Positions 21,701-28,771 of a stretch of 64,000 bases of DNA are shown in pieces. Both the position numbers and the translations under genes were made by a program. Source of the DNA: Bifidobacterium ruminantium DSM 6489 (GTDB lineage Bacteria > Actinomycetota > Actinomycetes > Actinomycetales > Bifidobacteriaceae). Each line of letters starts with the position of its first letter. Position 1 is the first letter of the stretch. The notes under the pieces are model-generated. The model was not told the DNA's origin. It was given only the letters and a program-made list of their open reading frames with translations, and searched no databases. Location: the NCBI RefSeq assembly GCF_000770925.1, contig NZ_JDTK01000008.1, positions 46,145 to 110,144 on the forward strand, read 5' to 3'.

Positions 21701-21768
21701 GATCCGAATCGCATTTGCCGTTCGTACGATTGCGCCGACTGGTTCTCGACGTTCCTATGCTTGCTCAT
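15736..21768 (-). CDS. fn3: Giant surface protein with Ig-like and fibronectin type III repeats
   Basis: A 2010-residue membrane-anchored surface protein. A short basic cytoplasmic tail (1-35) precedes a single transmembrane helix at about 36-59. Residues about 65-390 are strand-rich with WVGS/WVAAS-type elements and may form a propeller-like domain. A Gln/Asn-rich spacer leads into a long series of bacterial Ig/cadherin-like modules (repeated DPDGDPLTL, SDTATLTVNV, YTVKDNLGN type motifs). At least two fibronectin type III domains follow at about 1490-1680 (DAPLLSAV...YSFKVQAKNEVGWS and DAPTDVKAEV...YTATVRAHNKVNWS). Proline-rich PDPDPDTDSG lies near the C-terminus; there is no LPXTG motif. 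It corresponds to the FN3 protein of the bifidobacterial PFNA cluster, reported to bind cytokines; that role is from the literature, not visible here. AAGGAAGAG precedes the start. Confidence 0.9.
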   Translation of the reverse strand: MSKHRNVENQSAQSYERQMRFGSMLSKLRPSGGRQWITPIVMLLLLLGIVAGAIIVSSVTQRHVQLDDGTVWITSLKDRKAARFNVKNKDANAGVSSAAARFDVAQNNGDTVISEGTKASNIEASTVSEGGSTTIKSDIETVIGGDTAAFINSKTGNVWVGSAGEVKSMNPTTDTPKMKLGSGGKIAVTHDGVVYGYRPSDGTVFSIDGPQGTLGKEDTIKGAGNAESFTVIGKTPVVAGEGKIFWPKGSADIGLQGKTTLQAPSTDGKQSDWVAASTPRGIAMVDLHSKKVTSLRNSGKGEAAQPVSTNGCVFAAWAQQASNYVKVCAADDATAQFGSLEDINATSQLVFRTNHRLVVLNDVVNGNVWNPQESTKVIKIQWNKIETKQSKQQEQNNDSANNQHNFSKNCSSQSGQIKAEDDSFGARVGSEQILDVLRNDEQTDCSVLRITSVSAPDGANITVSPVYDGRYLQLDASAATAGNVSFSYEISDGRGQTSSANVSLTLADDADKAPAQTDTPPEIDVEQGASYTTNALGSFSDPDGDPLTLVSATPQNTDQVTVSTRADGQLVFNAGSMSSGRAGIEVTVSDGQQTGTGMIYFSVKPAKTLAAVIDPVVKQTTPDTRTTIALKQYVHGTSVEPAELTAAETPSGASTTMNATDMSITFTASNPGTYYVPYTITQGSIPTTGLARVEVQAVTGDAAKPVAANDVALLGADNTAIVEPLANDVDPMGGVLSVTNVTADAQSGIKTGVVSNKRVYITARQVPTKPVRLTYTVANAAGSSTGVIVLQPPALTTSNSVPKAENITAQVRTGGIVSVDVLDHVTYSDGTTVSLQNDLQYDKNTFKGLVFVSGNTVRYQATGQTGSFPVTYTVKDNLGNAASATITINVHEKDASNKAAPTPSDVEAQVAAGQKVQIPITLTGIDPDGDDVQLLGLGNKAPTLGRITEVGATYLVYEAYSDSSGTDTFSYAVEDWTGQRATAQIRVGVFKSGNDSGVYARDDEITLRPNIAATVPVSQNDISGDNTNLTVSKDVQSQGINGITVVDNMLAFTTPKQAGTYYVVYTVKDKAGLSDTATLTVNVDENAPIDPPTAYDYRVPAAATIDKKSVDVDVSQWIANPSGTADELQVGVDASATDHAHVKGGKGSTTITVDLTSEARAVPYTVTNTTYGITSTAFIQVPAYGVFPPTLRPKAPALKVNARETITINIADYVRVGVGKTAYVDGADSVSATKAADGDLYVNDQTLKFTAPKDYAGPASITFTAVDGKRGKGDKVKIVNSAVLTLPITVIGRDVPAPTFSSSTVDVVAGESVTTIDLTALTHSVSGLYDDEKQYTYSGGSSANGVDAKVSSDGTLTVSADKTATPGTTISVPVDIKYSKGTVSAGMTVRVTASNRPLARLGDKTVKIKAGSREQVNMLSDAYNPFPDTPLTVTGCTSDGASKLTVECPSGGVISITAASDIGASTNKVIITARDATKTKEREVTGTISVSVMDKPDAPLLSAVSGDPQDGAVNLSWTAGSANGSPITEYKVAWSGDGSGEQSCGQKTSCLIDGLKNGKTYSFKVQAKNEVGWSKESNTVDGTPDKLPDAPTDVKAEVNGNTISVTWKAPNGNFSAIDTYEVTLSGRNAPAKQTTNSTRIDFEFEANAITDGDSYTATVRAHNKVNWSQPSKSSDSVKPWSKPDAPKISVTNDDTEGTITIESVGNTRNAGCSAVEISGDVTKTMKCGGSAQFGIPEHDLNTKEYTIKAAVVGKENVHSDEVVVKFTPKYTIQAPKSVTIKGHDDVCTVSWTPSGHADGFIVNATGLGSYTASDSEKKHDFRLSEWQSCSEASVIQQFNGAQSAATPGKANPEYVHKVKAVINAPTLTWDANDTNLIKVSGGSATMYGQPGRTLITFTVNGKPHDFDWTPSTNGTLDVKDILPTGADYEWKARVVGSDPALNNEADGKRLLDKDRYTPPAPVPDPDPDTDSGQDAQSARETKPVAASVALSTIDGESKPWIRGLAYYARR

Positions 21769-21819
21769 GTGCTGGCTCTTCCTTGGCTGTGTTCGCGTTC
21801 TGTTCGGCTGCCGTATGAT

Positions 21820-23241
21820 TCATTGGTTGGCCACGCAGTAGATCGCGGGGTCATCGGACATCTGCCGATCCGCCCGCACCAGACTGACTTGGATGCAGGT
21901 TTGAGCGCCGTCGGATGGATCGATCTCGACATGCGTCGACTTCGTGGAGGTGCCTTGCGTATTAGGATCGCTGCCCGAATCGCCGACCGGCGACCATACG
22001 TACGAGTCGCCTTTCTCCGGGGAGGGATTGACCCATGTGAACTTCACTTTGCCTCCGTCGGAGACGTAGGTTCCCGTAAGATCCTGCACGCTGGGCACGC
22101 TGCCCGTGGTGATGGCGGAATCGGAATCGTCCTCGGCATGGTCCTTGGTGCCTCGGTTGCGCACCTGCGTAGTGGTGTTGTCGGAGGCTGTGTCCATGTT
22201 CGGCGCGACCACGAAAACGAATGCCAGAACCAGCGCGACGATGGCCGCCGTCACGGACAGACCGATCGCGACGGGTTTCACCCATGACGAGCGTTTCGCC
22301 GGCTGCGGCACGGCGTTGCCTGAATCGTTGCGACGACGCAGATTCTGCGGATAATTCGGAATGCCCTCGATGATGGCCTGCGTCATGTGGCCATACAGCT
22401 CGTATTGCACGTTCTGCAGGGCGCGCGCGAATTCCAAGGCGGAGTAGAAGCGATTCTCCGGCGTCTTGTCCAAGGCCTTGCGGAGCACCTTCTCCACCTG
22501 TGGCGGAATGTCCGGCCGGTTGAACTTCGGCAACGGATTGTTGAGGATGATGGTTTTGAGCCGTTCGGCGCGTTCTTTGCCTTTGGCATCGCCAAGCAGC
22601 CCGGAATAGAAATATTCGTAGGGCGATTGGCCCGTCAGCGTGGCGAACAGCGTGGCGCCCAGCGAATAGATATCGGATGACTCCTTGCCTCCGCCGCCCT
22701 GGGCGAGCACTTCCGGCGCGGCCCATGCGATGGTGAAGCCGATGCCCGGACGCCCGTAGACGGATCCTGCGATGCCGAAATCGGACAGCAACGGCATGCC
22801 CTGCGCACTGATGAGGATATTGCTGGGCTTGATGTCGCGGTGGATGATGCCTCGGCGGTGGGCGGTGAACAGCGCGCTGGCCAATCTGATGCCCAGGTCG
22901 AGCATCTGCTCCACGGTGAGCCTGCTGTGCGCGAGGAGGGATTTGTAATTGCCGCCCGGCGCGTATTCGAATACGGTGTAGCCGCTGCCTGTGGCGGTTA
23001 CACCGCTTGCGTAGACGGTGAGGATATTGGGATGCGAGGAGATCTGCCCCATGAGGTTCGCCTCGGAACGGAAGCGCGCGGCGGCCTGCGGATCAAGTTT
23101 GCCTTTGCTGATTTTGATGGCTACCTGGCGGGTCGGTGAAAGCTGCTGGTACAGGTACACGTCGGCTTCGGATCCGGAGCCCAAACGCTTGACAAGCGTG
23201 TAACCGGGGATTTGAGGGGGAATGCTCCTCGAGGCTTCCAT
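21820..23241 (-). CDS. pkb2: Transmembrane Ser/Thr protein kinase (Pkb2-like)
   Basis: A 473-residue receptor-type kinase. The kinase domain is residues 14-280 with the glycine loop GSGSEADV (21-28), Lys43 in VAIK, HRDIKPSN with catalytic Asp136, DFG at 154-156 and a following APE. A juxtamembrane segment leads to a helix at about 318-343 and a 130-residue ectodomain with one predicted beta-sandwich (GGKVKFTWVNPSPEKG). There are no PASTA repeats, unlike cell-wall-sensing PknB. The start is set by GAAGGA six bases before the ATG at 23241, although the frame is open further upstream. It is the first gene of the six-gene minus-strand operon and divergent from the zinc-ribbon gene. Its probable targets include the FHA and MoxR proteins. 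Confidence 0.93.
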   Translation of the reverse strand: MEASRSIPPQIPGYTLVKRLGSGSEADVYLYQQLSPTRQVAIKISKGKLDPQAAARFRSEANLMGQISSHPNILTVYASGVTATGSGYTVFEYAPGGNYKSLLAHSRLTVEQMLDLGIRLASALFTAHRRGIIHRDIKPSNILISAQGMPLLSDFGIAGSVYGRPGIGFTIAWAAPEVLAQGGGGKESSDIYSLGATLFATLTGQSPYEYFYSGLLGDAKGKERAERLKTIILNNPLPKFNRPDIPPQVEKVLRKALDKTPENRFYSALEFARALQNVQYELYGHMTQAIIEGIPNYPQNLRRRNDSGNAVPQPAKRSSWVKPVAIGLSVTAAIVALVLAFVFVVAPNMDTASDNTTTQVRNRGTKDHAEDDSDSAITTGSVPSVQDLTGTYVSDGGKVKFTWVNPSPEKGDSYVWSPVGDSGSDPNTQGTSTKSTHVEIDPSDGAQTCIQVSLVRADRQMSDDPAIYCVANQ

Positions 23242-23418
23242 GCTTCTTCCTTCTGTGGATTCCATGCGAATTCGCCGGTGCGCGGCAAAAGTACGCCGTT
23301 CCTGCGATGCTCTTCCAGATATAGTATATGGGGACATATCCGTCAGCCATGCTAAGGGGGTATGGTATGGCGGTTATATTCGAGCGATGATGATTTGAGA
23401 GGAAGAGAGAGAACAGGC
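23242..23418. promoter_or_regulatory. Divergent promoter region, kinase operon / zinc-ribbon gene
   Basis: This 177-base gap is locally AT-rich compared with the surroundings. On the minus strand, TATACT near 23325 could serve as the -10 of the kinase operon. On the plus strand, TATATT near 23386 could serve the zinc-ribbon gene. Both are weak visual matches without clear -35 boxes. Confidence 0.35.
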
Positions 23419-24615
23419 ATGTTCTGTCCGTTTTGTGGAACGGTCGTCGAAGGCGGCGCGCAATTCTGCCCTAATTGCGGGCAGCAGCTGCCTCGGAGCG
23501 TGGATGCGGGGCCGATTCCGACTGGGGGAACGATAATCGATGCCACGGTGCCGGATGGAACCGTGGTCGATGGTGCGATGACCGGAGGAACCATGCCATT
23601 GGGGAATCAGGATTTCGGAACGATTCCTGTGCAGGTGCCTCCCGTGGATTCCGCGCCGGCGGCTGCGCGGCCGAACAAGCCTGGATTGGATAAGGGCGTG
23701 TGGGGCATCGTCATTGCGTCCGTGGTGGTCATCGCTCTCATCATCGGCGGAACCATCGCGTTCCTGCATGTCGGAAACGCGGACAATGCCAAGCAGGCCG
23801 AGCAGATACAGACGGAATCAACATCGAAGAAGCCGGCCACGCGGTCGTCGAAAGGCGGGAACAGCGCCGAAAAAACGACGGAATCCGGTAAAAACACCGG
23901 AAAATCCGGGAAGAAGACCGAATCCGACACGTCGAAGGATGGAAACGGTCAGGAAGTTCGAACGCTGGACAAGAAATCGATGGATGCCATCGTCGATGGC
24001 GTTTCCACCACCGAAGTGGGCGTCTCCGTCATGACCGAGGACGGCCTGCGCAGCTATTCGTCACGCAATGCGAGCCTGCCCTATGTGGCTGCGGGACTCT
24101 ATCTGCCGGCATGGGTCGACTTTCGCGATACCTATAACCGGAAGCCAGATGACTTTACGGATTCGCTGACCAAGATGGACAACGATTCGGCGAATGCGTT
24201 GATCGATGCGGTCGGTGGCGAAAGCGACCTCAACGAATGGCTGAGCGACAACAAATACAGCCGCACGCGATTCGAACGCGCGTATGGTGACGTCCAAGCC
24301 TCGAATTCCGGTGACGAGAACTACTCGTCGCCCAACGACGCGGCTCGTATGCTGGTCGAGATGGCCAAAACCGGCGACGACTCGCTGATGAATTACGACA
24401 TCGCCTCCGAAGGAGTGTCCATTCCGTCCGGCGCCACCGTGCACGCCCTCCGAGGGCAGGGTATCAGGGACGCCTACAACTATTTCATGGTGATCTCCAA
24501 CGGCAAGCGGAAGGTCTCCGTGGCTGTGATGACGCAGGATCAGGGCAGGGATGCGGCCGCTCGGCTCACCTCCCGTGTGCTGGACCAGGTGTGGAACAAC
24601 ATGCTGAAGAACTGA
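23419..24615 (+). CDS. Zinc-ribbon membrane protein with degenerate beta-lactamase-like ectodomain
   Basis: A 398-residue protein. It opens with a zinc ribbon (CPFC...CPNC, residues 3-22), followed by a flexible Gly/Thr-rich stretch and a membrane helix at about 95-117. A Lys/Ser/Thr-rich linker then leads to a roughly 210-residue ectodomain. The ectodomain resembles class A beta-lactamase/serine-hydrolase folds: DNDSANALIDAVGGESDLNEWL looks like the SDN region, and YSSPNDAARMLVEM matches the later helix. The expected SxxK is instead within LPYVAAGL, the SDN serine is Met253, and no KTG motif is seen, so hydrolytic activity is unlikely. It is divergent from the receptor kinase. ATG 23419 is preferred because it places the Cys motif at the N-terminus. 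Confidence 0.75.
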   Translation: MFCPFCGTVVEGGAQFCPNCGQQLPRSVDAGPIPTGGTIIDATVPDGTVVDGAMTGGTMPLGNQDFGTIPVQVPPVDSAPAAARPNKPGLDKGVWGIVIASVVVIALIIGGTIAFLHVGNADNAKQAEQIQTESTSKKPATRSSKGGNSAEKTTESGKNTGKSGKKTESDTSKDGNGQEVRTLDKKSMDAIVDGVSTTEVGVSVMTEDGLRSYSSRNASLPYVAAGLYLPAWVDFRDTYNRKPDDFTDSLTKMDNDSANALIDAVGGESDLNEWLSDNKYSRTRFERAYGDVQASNSGDENYSSPNDAARMLVEMAKTGDDSLMNYDIASEGVSIPSGATVHALRGQGIRDAYNYFMVISNGKRKVSVAVMTQDQGRDAAARLTSRVLDQVWNNMLKN

Positions 24616-24657
24616 GGGATTGGATCGAGTGACAGGGGGAGAAACCCCGATTATCCC

Positions 24658-24691
24658 TGCCCGGTTTTCCGGATGCCCGGAAGGCCGGGCA
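24658..24691 (+). terminator. Hairpin downstream of the zinc-ribbon gene
   Basis: A 15-bp stem with two G-U pairs (24658-24672 with 24677-24691) and a 4-base loop lies 43 bases after the stop. A smaller GGGG/CCCC hairpin precedes it. No T-tract follows, so termination is likely but not certain. Confidence 0.5.
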
Positions 24692-24748
24692 GATCGCTGT
24701 CTGACATGTCGTGCGCGGGCAGAGGCGTCGAGACTCTGACAGGTTAGG

Positions 24749-27700
24749 ATGGAAGCCATGATGGATTTGGATGATCTCGACGATGCGACACTGGTTGTGG
24801 GGGCACCTTGTAGCGGCAAGACCCGATACGCGCTCGACGCGCTGATCGCCGCGATGCGCAGATACGGCGGGGAACGGGCCGTGATGGCGGTGTCCGGCAG
24901 ACAGGTGGCCGACGTGTTGGGCGACGCCGTGATCCGCGAGCTGTCCGCGGTGTCGCAGGCCCGTCCTGTCACCACATTGCCGGCTGTCGCATTCCGCATG
25001 ATGACCGCCGTGCGTTCGCGCGAGGGCAAGCCGTTGCCGAAGCTGCTCAACGGCGCCGAGCAGGATGTGATCATCCGTCGCGTGCTCGCGGCGCATACCG
25101 GGCATGTGGAACGCGGCGACGAATGCGATACCTGCGCGCTGCTGCGCACCTACTTCGCGGTGGCCGACTGGTCCGGCATGATCGCCGACGATTCCGCCGA
25201 CGCCTTCGCTGGCCAATTCCGTGACATGCTCGCTCGTATGAACGAGATCGGCGCGAAGCCGGAATTCGAGGATGAGCTGATAGCCCGTGCGGCCAGCCGA
25301 GGCGAGACGGTCGACGCACATCGGGAGCGGTTGCGCGTGCAATGGCGGCTCGCTTTCGCGCTGCGCGGCGAATACGACCAGGCAGTCAGGGACGCCTATC
25401 CGGACCAGTTCCGTCTTGACGCCTCACGGCTCATGATCGACGCGACCGCGGCCGTGGATGAGGCGGAGGAGAAAGATCTGCCGAAGCTCATCATCGTCGA
25501 TGATTTCCAGGACGCCACGCTCGCGGGCTTTGATTTCCTGTCGGCGTTGCACAACCGTGGCGTGCGACTGCTGCTCGTCGGCAATCCCGACGAGGCGGTG
25601 CAGACGTTCCGCGGATCGTACCCGGAATACCTGTTCAATGCGGCCCAATCCCGAATGGGGGCACGTCTGGTGCGTCTCGAACCGGATCATGCAGCCGACG
25701 GCACTGATCGCGGCGCGGTGGCGAGCCGTGTGAGCCTCACCATCGCCAGCACGGAGGAGATGGATGACGCGCTGCCGAAGCGTCCCGGCAAAATGCCGCC
25801 GATCGAGCCACCCAAGGAGCGCGACGGAAGTCTGGGCGCCGCGATGTACCGTTCCACGGTCGAGGAGCTCAACGACGTGGCATGGAGGATCAAAACCGAG
25901 CATCTCGAGCACGGACGCGATTGGAACGACATGGCCGTCATCGCCCACGACAACGCCACCGTGCGCGCGTTCGGCGAGCGGTTGCGTTCCGACGGCGTGC
26001 CGGTGCGCTATTCGAGCGTGACGCGGCCGCTCAAGGACGAGCCGTTCGTGCAGGGATTGTTCGCCATGATCGAACTGGCCGAATTGAAACGGCGGGGCAT
26101 CGCCGCCTCCTCGATGGATATGCACGAGGCCGGCGCGTACATCCGATCCCGTGTGAGGCTGATCATGGATTCGCCGCTGATCACCACCACGGGGGAGCGT
26201 CCGGCTCGCCTGTCTGTGGTGGAGTCGGCGATGGACGCGCTCGGATCGTTGGCCGCCGTACTGGATGGCGGTTCCGACGCTTCGAATGGCAGTTCCGCGA
26301 CCGATGCTATTGCGTCCGTAACGTCCGACAAGGCACTGCTTCCACGGCTGCTCTCTGATTGGAACGATTACGTAACCGACTTCCACGCGGCGCGCGAATC
26401 GGCTCGGGATGCCGAATCGCGTGAATCGGCCGTATCGTCGGTTGTGACCGATGACAGTCTGCTCGCGGATGATGGGAAAAGCGGCGACGCGGACGATCCT
26501 TCCTTCGGTGTGGCTGCGCTCTACATCCTGCTGCTGGAAGGGAACACGGCCCGCGTGCTCGACGCGATCGCCTCGGTATTGAGGAAGAAGGATCCGCAAT
26601 CCGTAGCCTTCTCACACCTATGGAAGGTTCTGGACGATACGATGGCATCGCAGGCGCGTCTGACGTCACGCGAACCGCAATACATGCTTGATTGCGCCTG
26701 GCGGGCTTTTGGCAAGGCCACGACGTGGCAGAGGATGGCGTTGCGCAACAACGCGGAAGGCCGTGCGGCCAATGACCGGCTCGACGTGGCGATGCGCCTG
26801 TTCAGCTACGCGTCCGGCGGCGAATCCGACGGCATGATGGCCGCGCGCACCATCGGCGCATTCATCGAACAGGTCCGTTCGCTCACCATCGAAGCCGATT
26901 CCCTCGCCCACACCGCGCCGATCGACCAGGCCGTGACGCTGACCACGCCGGCGGGTGCGGCAGGACGGCATTGGAAACTGGTGTTCATGCCGGCCGTGCA
27001 GCAGGGCCAATGGCCGAACCTCACACCACGTAACACCCTGTTCGGCGGCGAGGAGCTTGCCGACGTCATGCTGCATGGAGGGCTTTCCGAAGACATCGTC
27101 ACATCGTCCGGCCGTGAAAACGCGCAGTCCGCGGCGGTGCTTGCCTCGGAGCAGAAGAGCTTCCTTGTGGCGCTGACCCGCGCCGACGAGCGTGTGCAGG
27201 TGAGCGCAGTCCTGAACGATGACCATGTGCCGTCCGACTTCCTGTATGGCTATCTGCCGGAATGGTTCGACCGCGACCGTGACGCCGATCCAGAGCAACG
27301 CGTGTATGCGACGGTCGGCGGAACCGGCGATTACGCGGGACTCGAGGCGGATCCGCGCGGCCTGGTCGCCGCCGCTCGCAGCGTGTTGGCATCCGCTCCG
27401 GCCGATTCGGATCAGGCGCGAGACGCGGCCGAAGCCTTGGCATTGCTGGCTTCACACGGTGTGGCCGCAGCCGATCCCGACCGTTGGCAGTTCATTTCCG
27501 ACACAACCTCGCAACCGAATCGGTCAGAAGGCAAATCCACGGAAAAACGGCCGTCCGATGTGGTCACCCTCTCGCCGTCCGCGGTGGACAGCCTGTGGGC
27601 CTGCCCGGTGTGCTGGATGCTGGAGAACCGCTTCGCAGGCCCCCGCATGGGCAGCGCGGCCACCGGATTCGGCTCAATCATCCACGCGGTCGCGCAGAAG

Positions 27701-28771
27701 GCCACCGAAGCCGGACTCGACCTGCCATCGAACCACACCGAAACGAGCGACGAGGACAACATCGAAAGCATCACCCAATGGATGCTCAGGCAATACGAGG
27801 GCATGCGCGCCGACCCCGACGCGATCGCCGACCCCGAGGAACGGTACAAGGCGCTCGGCAAGGATGCGAAGGCGGCCGACGCGCTGCGCAACATCGCCAC
27901 ATACTTCGTCAGATCGAATCATATGGAATATCCGGTCAAAAACAACGAGACCATCACCGTCGGCACGTTGGAACGCGCCGAAGCGGAAAAGCAGTTCGCC
28001 GCGCGGTTCGGATTCGACGACATCCTCGCCGCGTACAACGCCATCGACGGCATCAGTCCGATCAGTCGCGACGAACTCATCGCCACCATGGGAACGCTTG
28101 TCGGCGGATGGCCGGAAACCGGCATGAGCGAACGGCTCACCGTACGTCTGTCCGGACGCATCGACCGGCTTGAATACCGGCGTACCGACGACGGCAAGGA
28201 GCAGGTGCGTCTGATCGACTACAAAACCGGTCGGACGCCGAACGGGCGTAACATTTTCAGCGATTTGCAGCTCGTCTGCTACCAGCTTGGCCTCGCCTTC
28301 CCGGAAAACGGCGGCGTATGCGGCGCGCAGGCGATCGCGGCCATGCCCGACATCACGCAAAGCGCGCTGTTCCACGTCATGGACCACACGTCGCCCGCAC
28401 CGTACGGCGACTACGACGAGACGTATCATCAGCAGGCGCTGTTTTCCGGCGGAAGCATCAACGCCGGCGACTATGTGCCCCGCAAGTACGCGAAAACACT
28501 CGACAAGGTCTTCGTGTCGGCCCTCGACGGGGCCGAACGGCCGGAACAGGTGAGCGAGGAGCATTGGAAGCAGCTGCTCGACTTGCGTCCGACCATGGCC
28601 GTGTGGTCGCTGTCCATGATCGCCCGCGTCTTCTATGCGGCCGCGGCCAGCCGCGCGATCCGCATCACCGCGCGACCCACCCCGGAACACGTCGGATACT
28701 GCCGGTGCAAGGACGTCTGTCCGGCCTGCCAAGGAGAACAGAACACCATATTCGAAAGGACCGTGGCATGA
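24749..28771 (+). CDS. adnA: AdnA-like UvrD/PD-(D/E)XK helicase-nuclease subunit
   Basis: A 1340-residue protein with an N-terminal superfamily-1 helicase motor and a C-terminal RecB-type nuclease. Walker A is GAPCSGKT with Lys24. The Walker B region reads IIVDDFQDAT, with Asp in place of the usual Glu. Other helicase motifs are VGNPDEAVQTFRG and VALTRADERVQV. The nuclease motif GRIDRLE...LIDYKTG lies near residues 1130-1165. The last 25 residues hold four Cys (YCRCKDVCPAC) that, with WACPVC near residue 950, could bind an iron-sulphur cluster. It is paired with the next gene, as mycobacterial AdnA is with AdnB in end resection of double-strand breaks. The exact start is uncertain because ATGs lie at 24749, 24758 and 24761. 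Confidence 0.85.
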   Translation: MEAMMDLDDLDDATLVVGAPCSGKTRYALDALIAAMRRYGGERAVMAVSGRQVADVLGDAVIRELSAVSQARPVTTLPAVAFRMMTAVRSREGKPLPKLLNGAEQDVIIRRVLAAHTGHVERGDECDTCALLRTYFAVADWSGMIADDSADAFAGQFRDMLARMNEIGAKPEFEDELIARAASRGETVDAHRERLRVQWRLAFALRGEYDQAVRDAYPDQFRLDASRLMIDATAAVDEAEEKDLPKLIIVDDFQDATLAGFDFLSALHNRGVRLLLVGNPDEAVQTFRGSYPEYLFNAAQSRMGARLVRLEPDHAADGTDRGAVASRVSLTIASTEEMDDALPKRPGKMPPIEPPKERDGSLGAAMYRSTVEELNDVAWRIKTEHLEHGRDWNDMAVIAHDNATVRAFGERLRSDGVPVRYSSVTRPLKDEPFVQGLFAMIELAELKRRGIAASSMDMHEAGAYIRSRVRLIMDSPLITTTGERPARLSVVESAMDALGSLAAVLDGGSDASNGSSATDAIASVTSDKALLPRLLSDWNDYVTDFHAARESARDAESRESAVSSVVTDDSLLADDGKSGDADDPSFGVAALYILLLEGNTARVLDAIASVLRKKDPQSVAFSHLWKVLDDTMASQARLTSREPQYMLDCAWRAFGKATTWQRMALRNNAEGRAANDRLDVAMRLFSYASGGESDGMMAARTIGAFIEQVRSLTIEADSLAHTAPIDQAVTLTTPAGAAGRHWKLVFMPAVQQGQWPNLTPRNTLFGGEELADVMLHGGLSEDIVTSSGRENAQSAAVLASEQKSFLVALTRADERVQVSAVLNDDHVPSDFLYGYLPEWFDRDRDADPEQRVYATVGGTGDYAGLEADPRGLVAAARSVLASAPADSDQARDAAEALALLASHGVAAADPDRWQFISDTTSQPNRSEGKSTEKRPSDVVTLSPSAVDSLWACPVCWMLENRFAGPRMGSAATGFGSIIHAVAQKATEAGLDLPSNHTETSDEDNIESITQWMLRQYEGMRADPDAIADPEERYKALGKDAKAADALRNIATYFVRSNHMEYPVKNNETITVGTLERAEAEKQFAARFGFDDILAAYNAIDGISPISRDELIATMGTLVGGWPETGMSERLTVRLSGRIDRLEYRRTDDGKEQVRLIDYKTGRTPNGRNIFSDLQLVCYQLGLAFPENGGVCGAQAIAAMPDITQSALFHVMDHTSPAPYGDYDETYHQQALFSGGSINAGDYVPRKYAKTLDKVFVSALDGAERPEQVSEEHWKQLLDLRPTMAVWSLSMIARVFYAAAASRAIRITARPTPEHVGYCRCKDVCPACQGEQNTIFERTVA

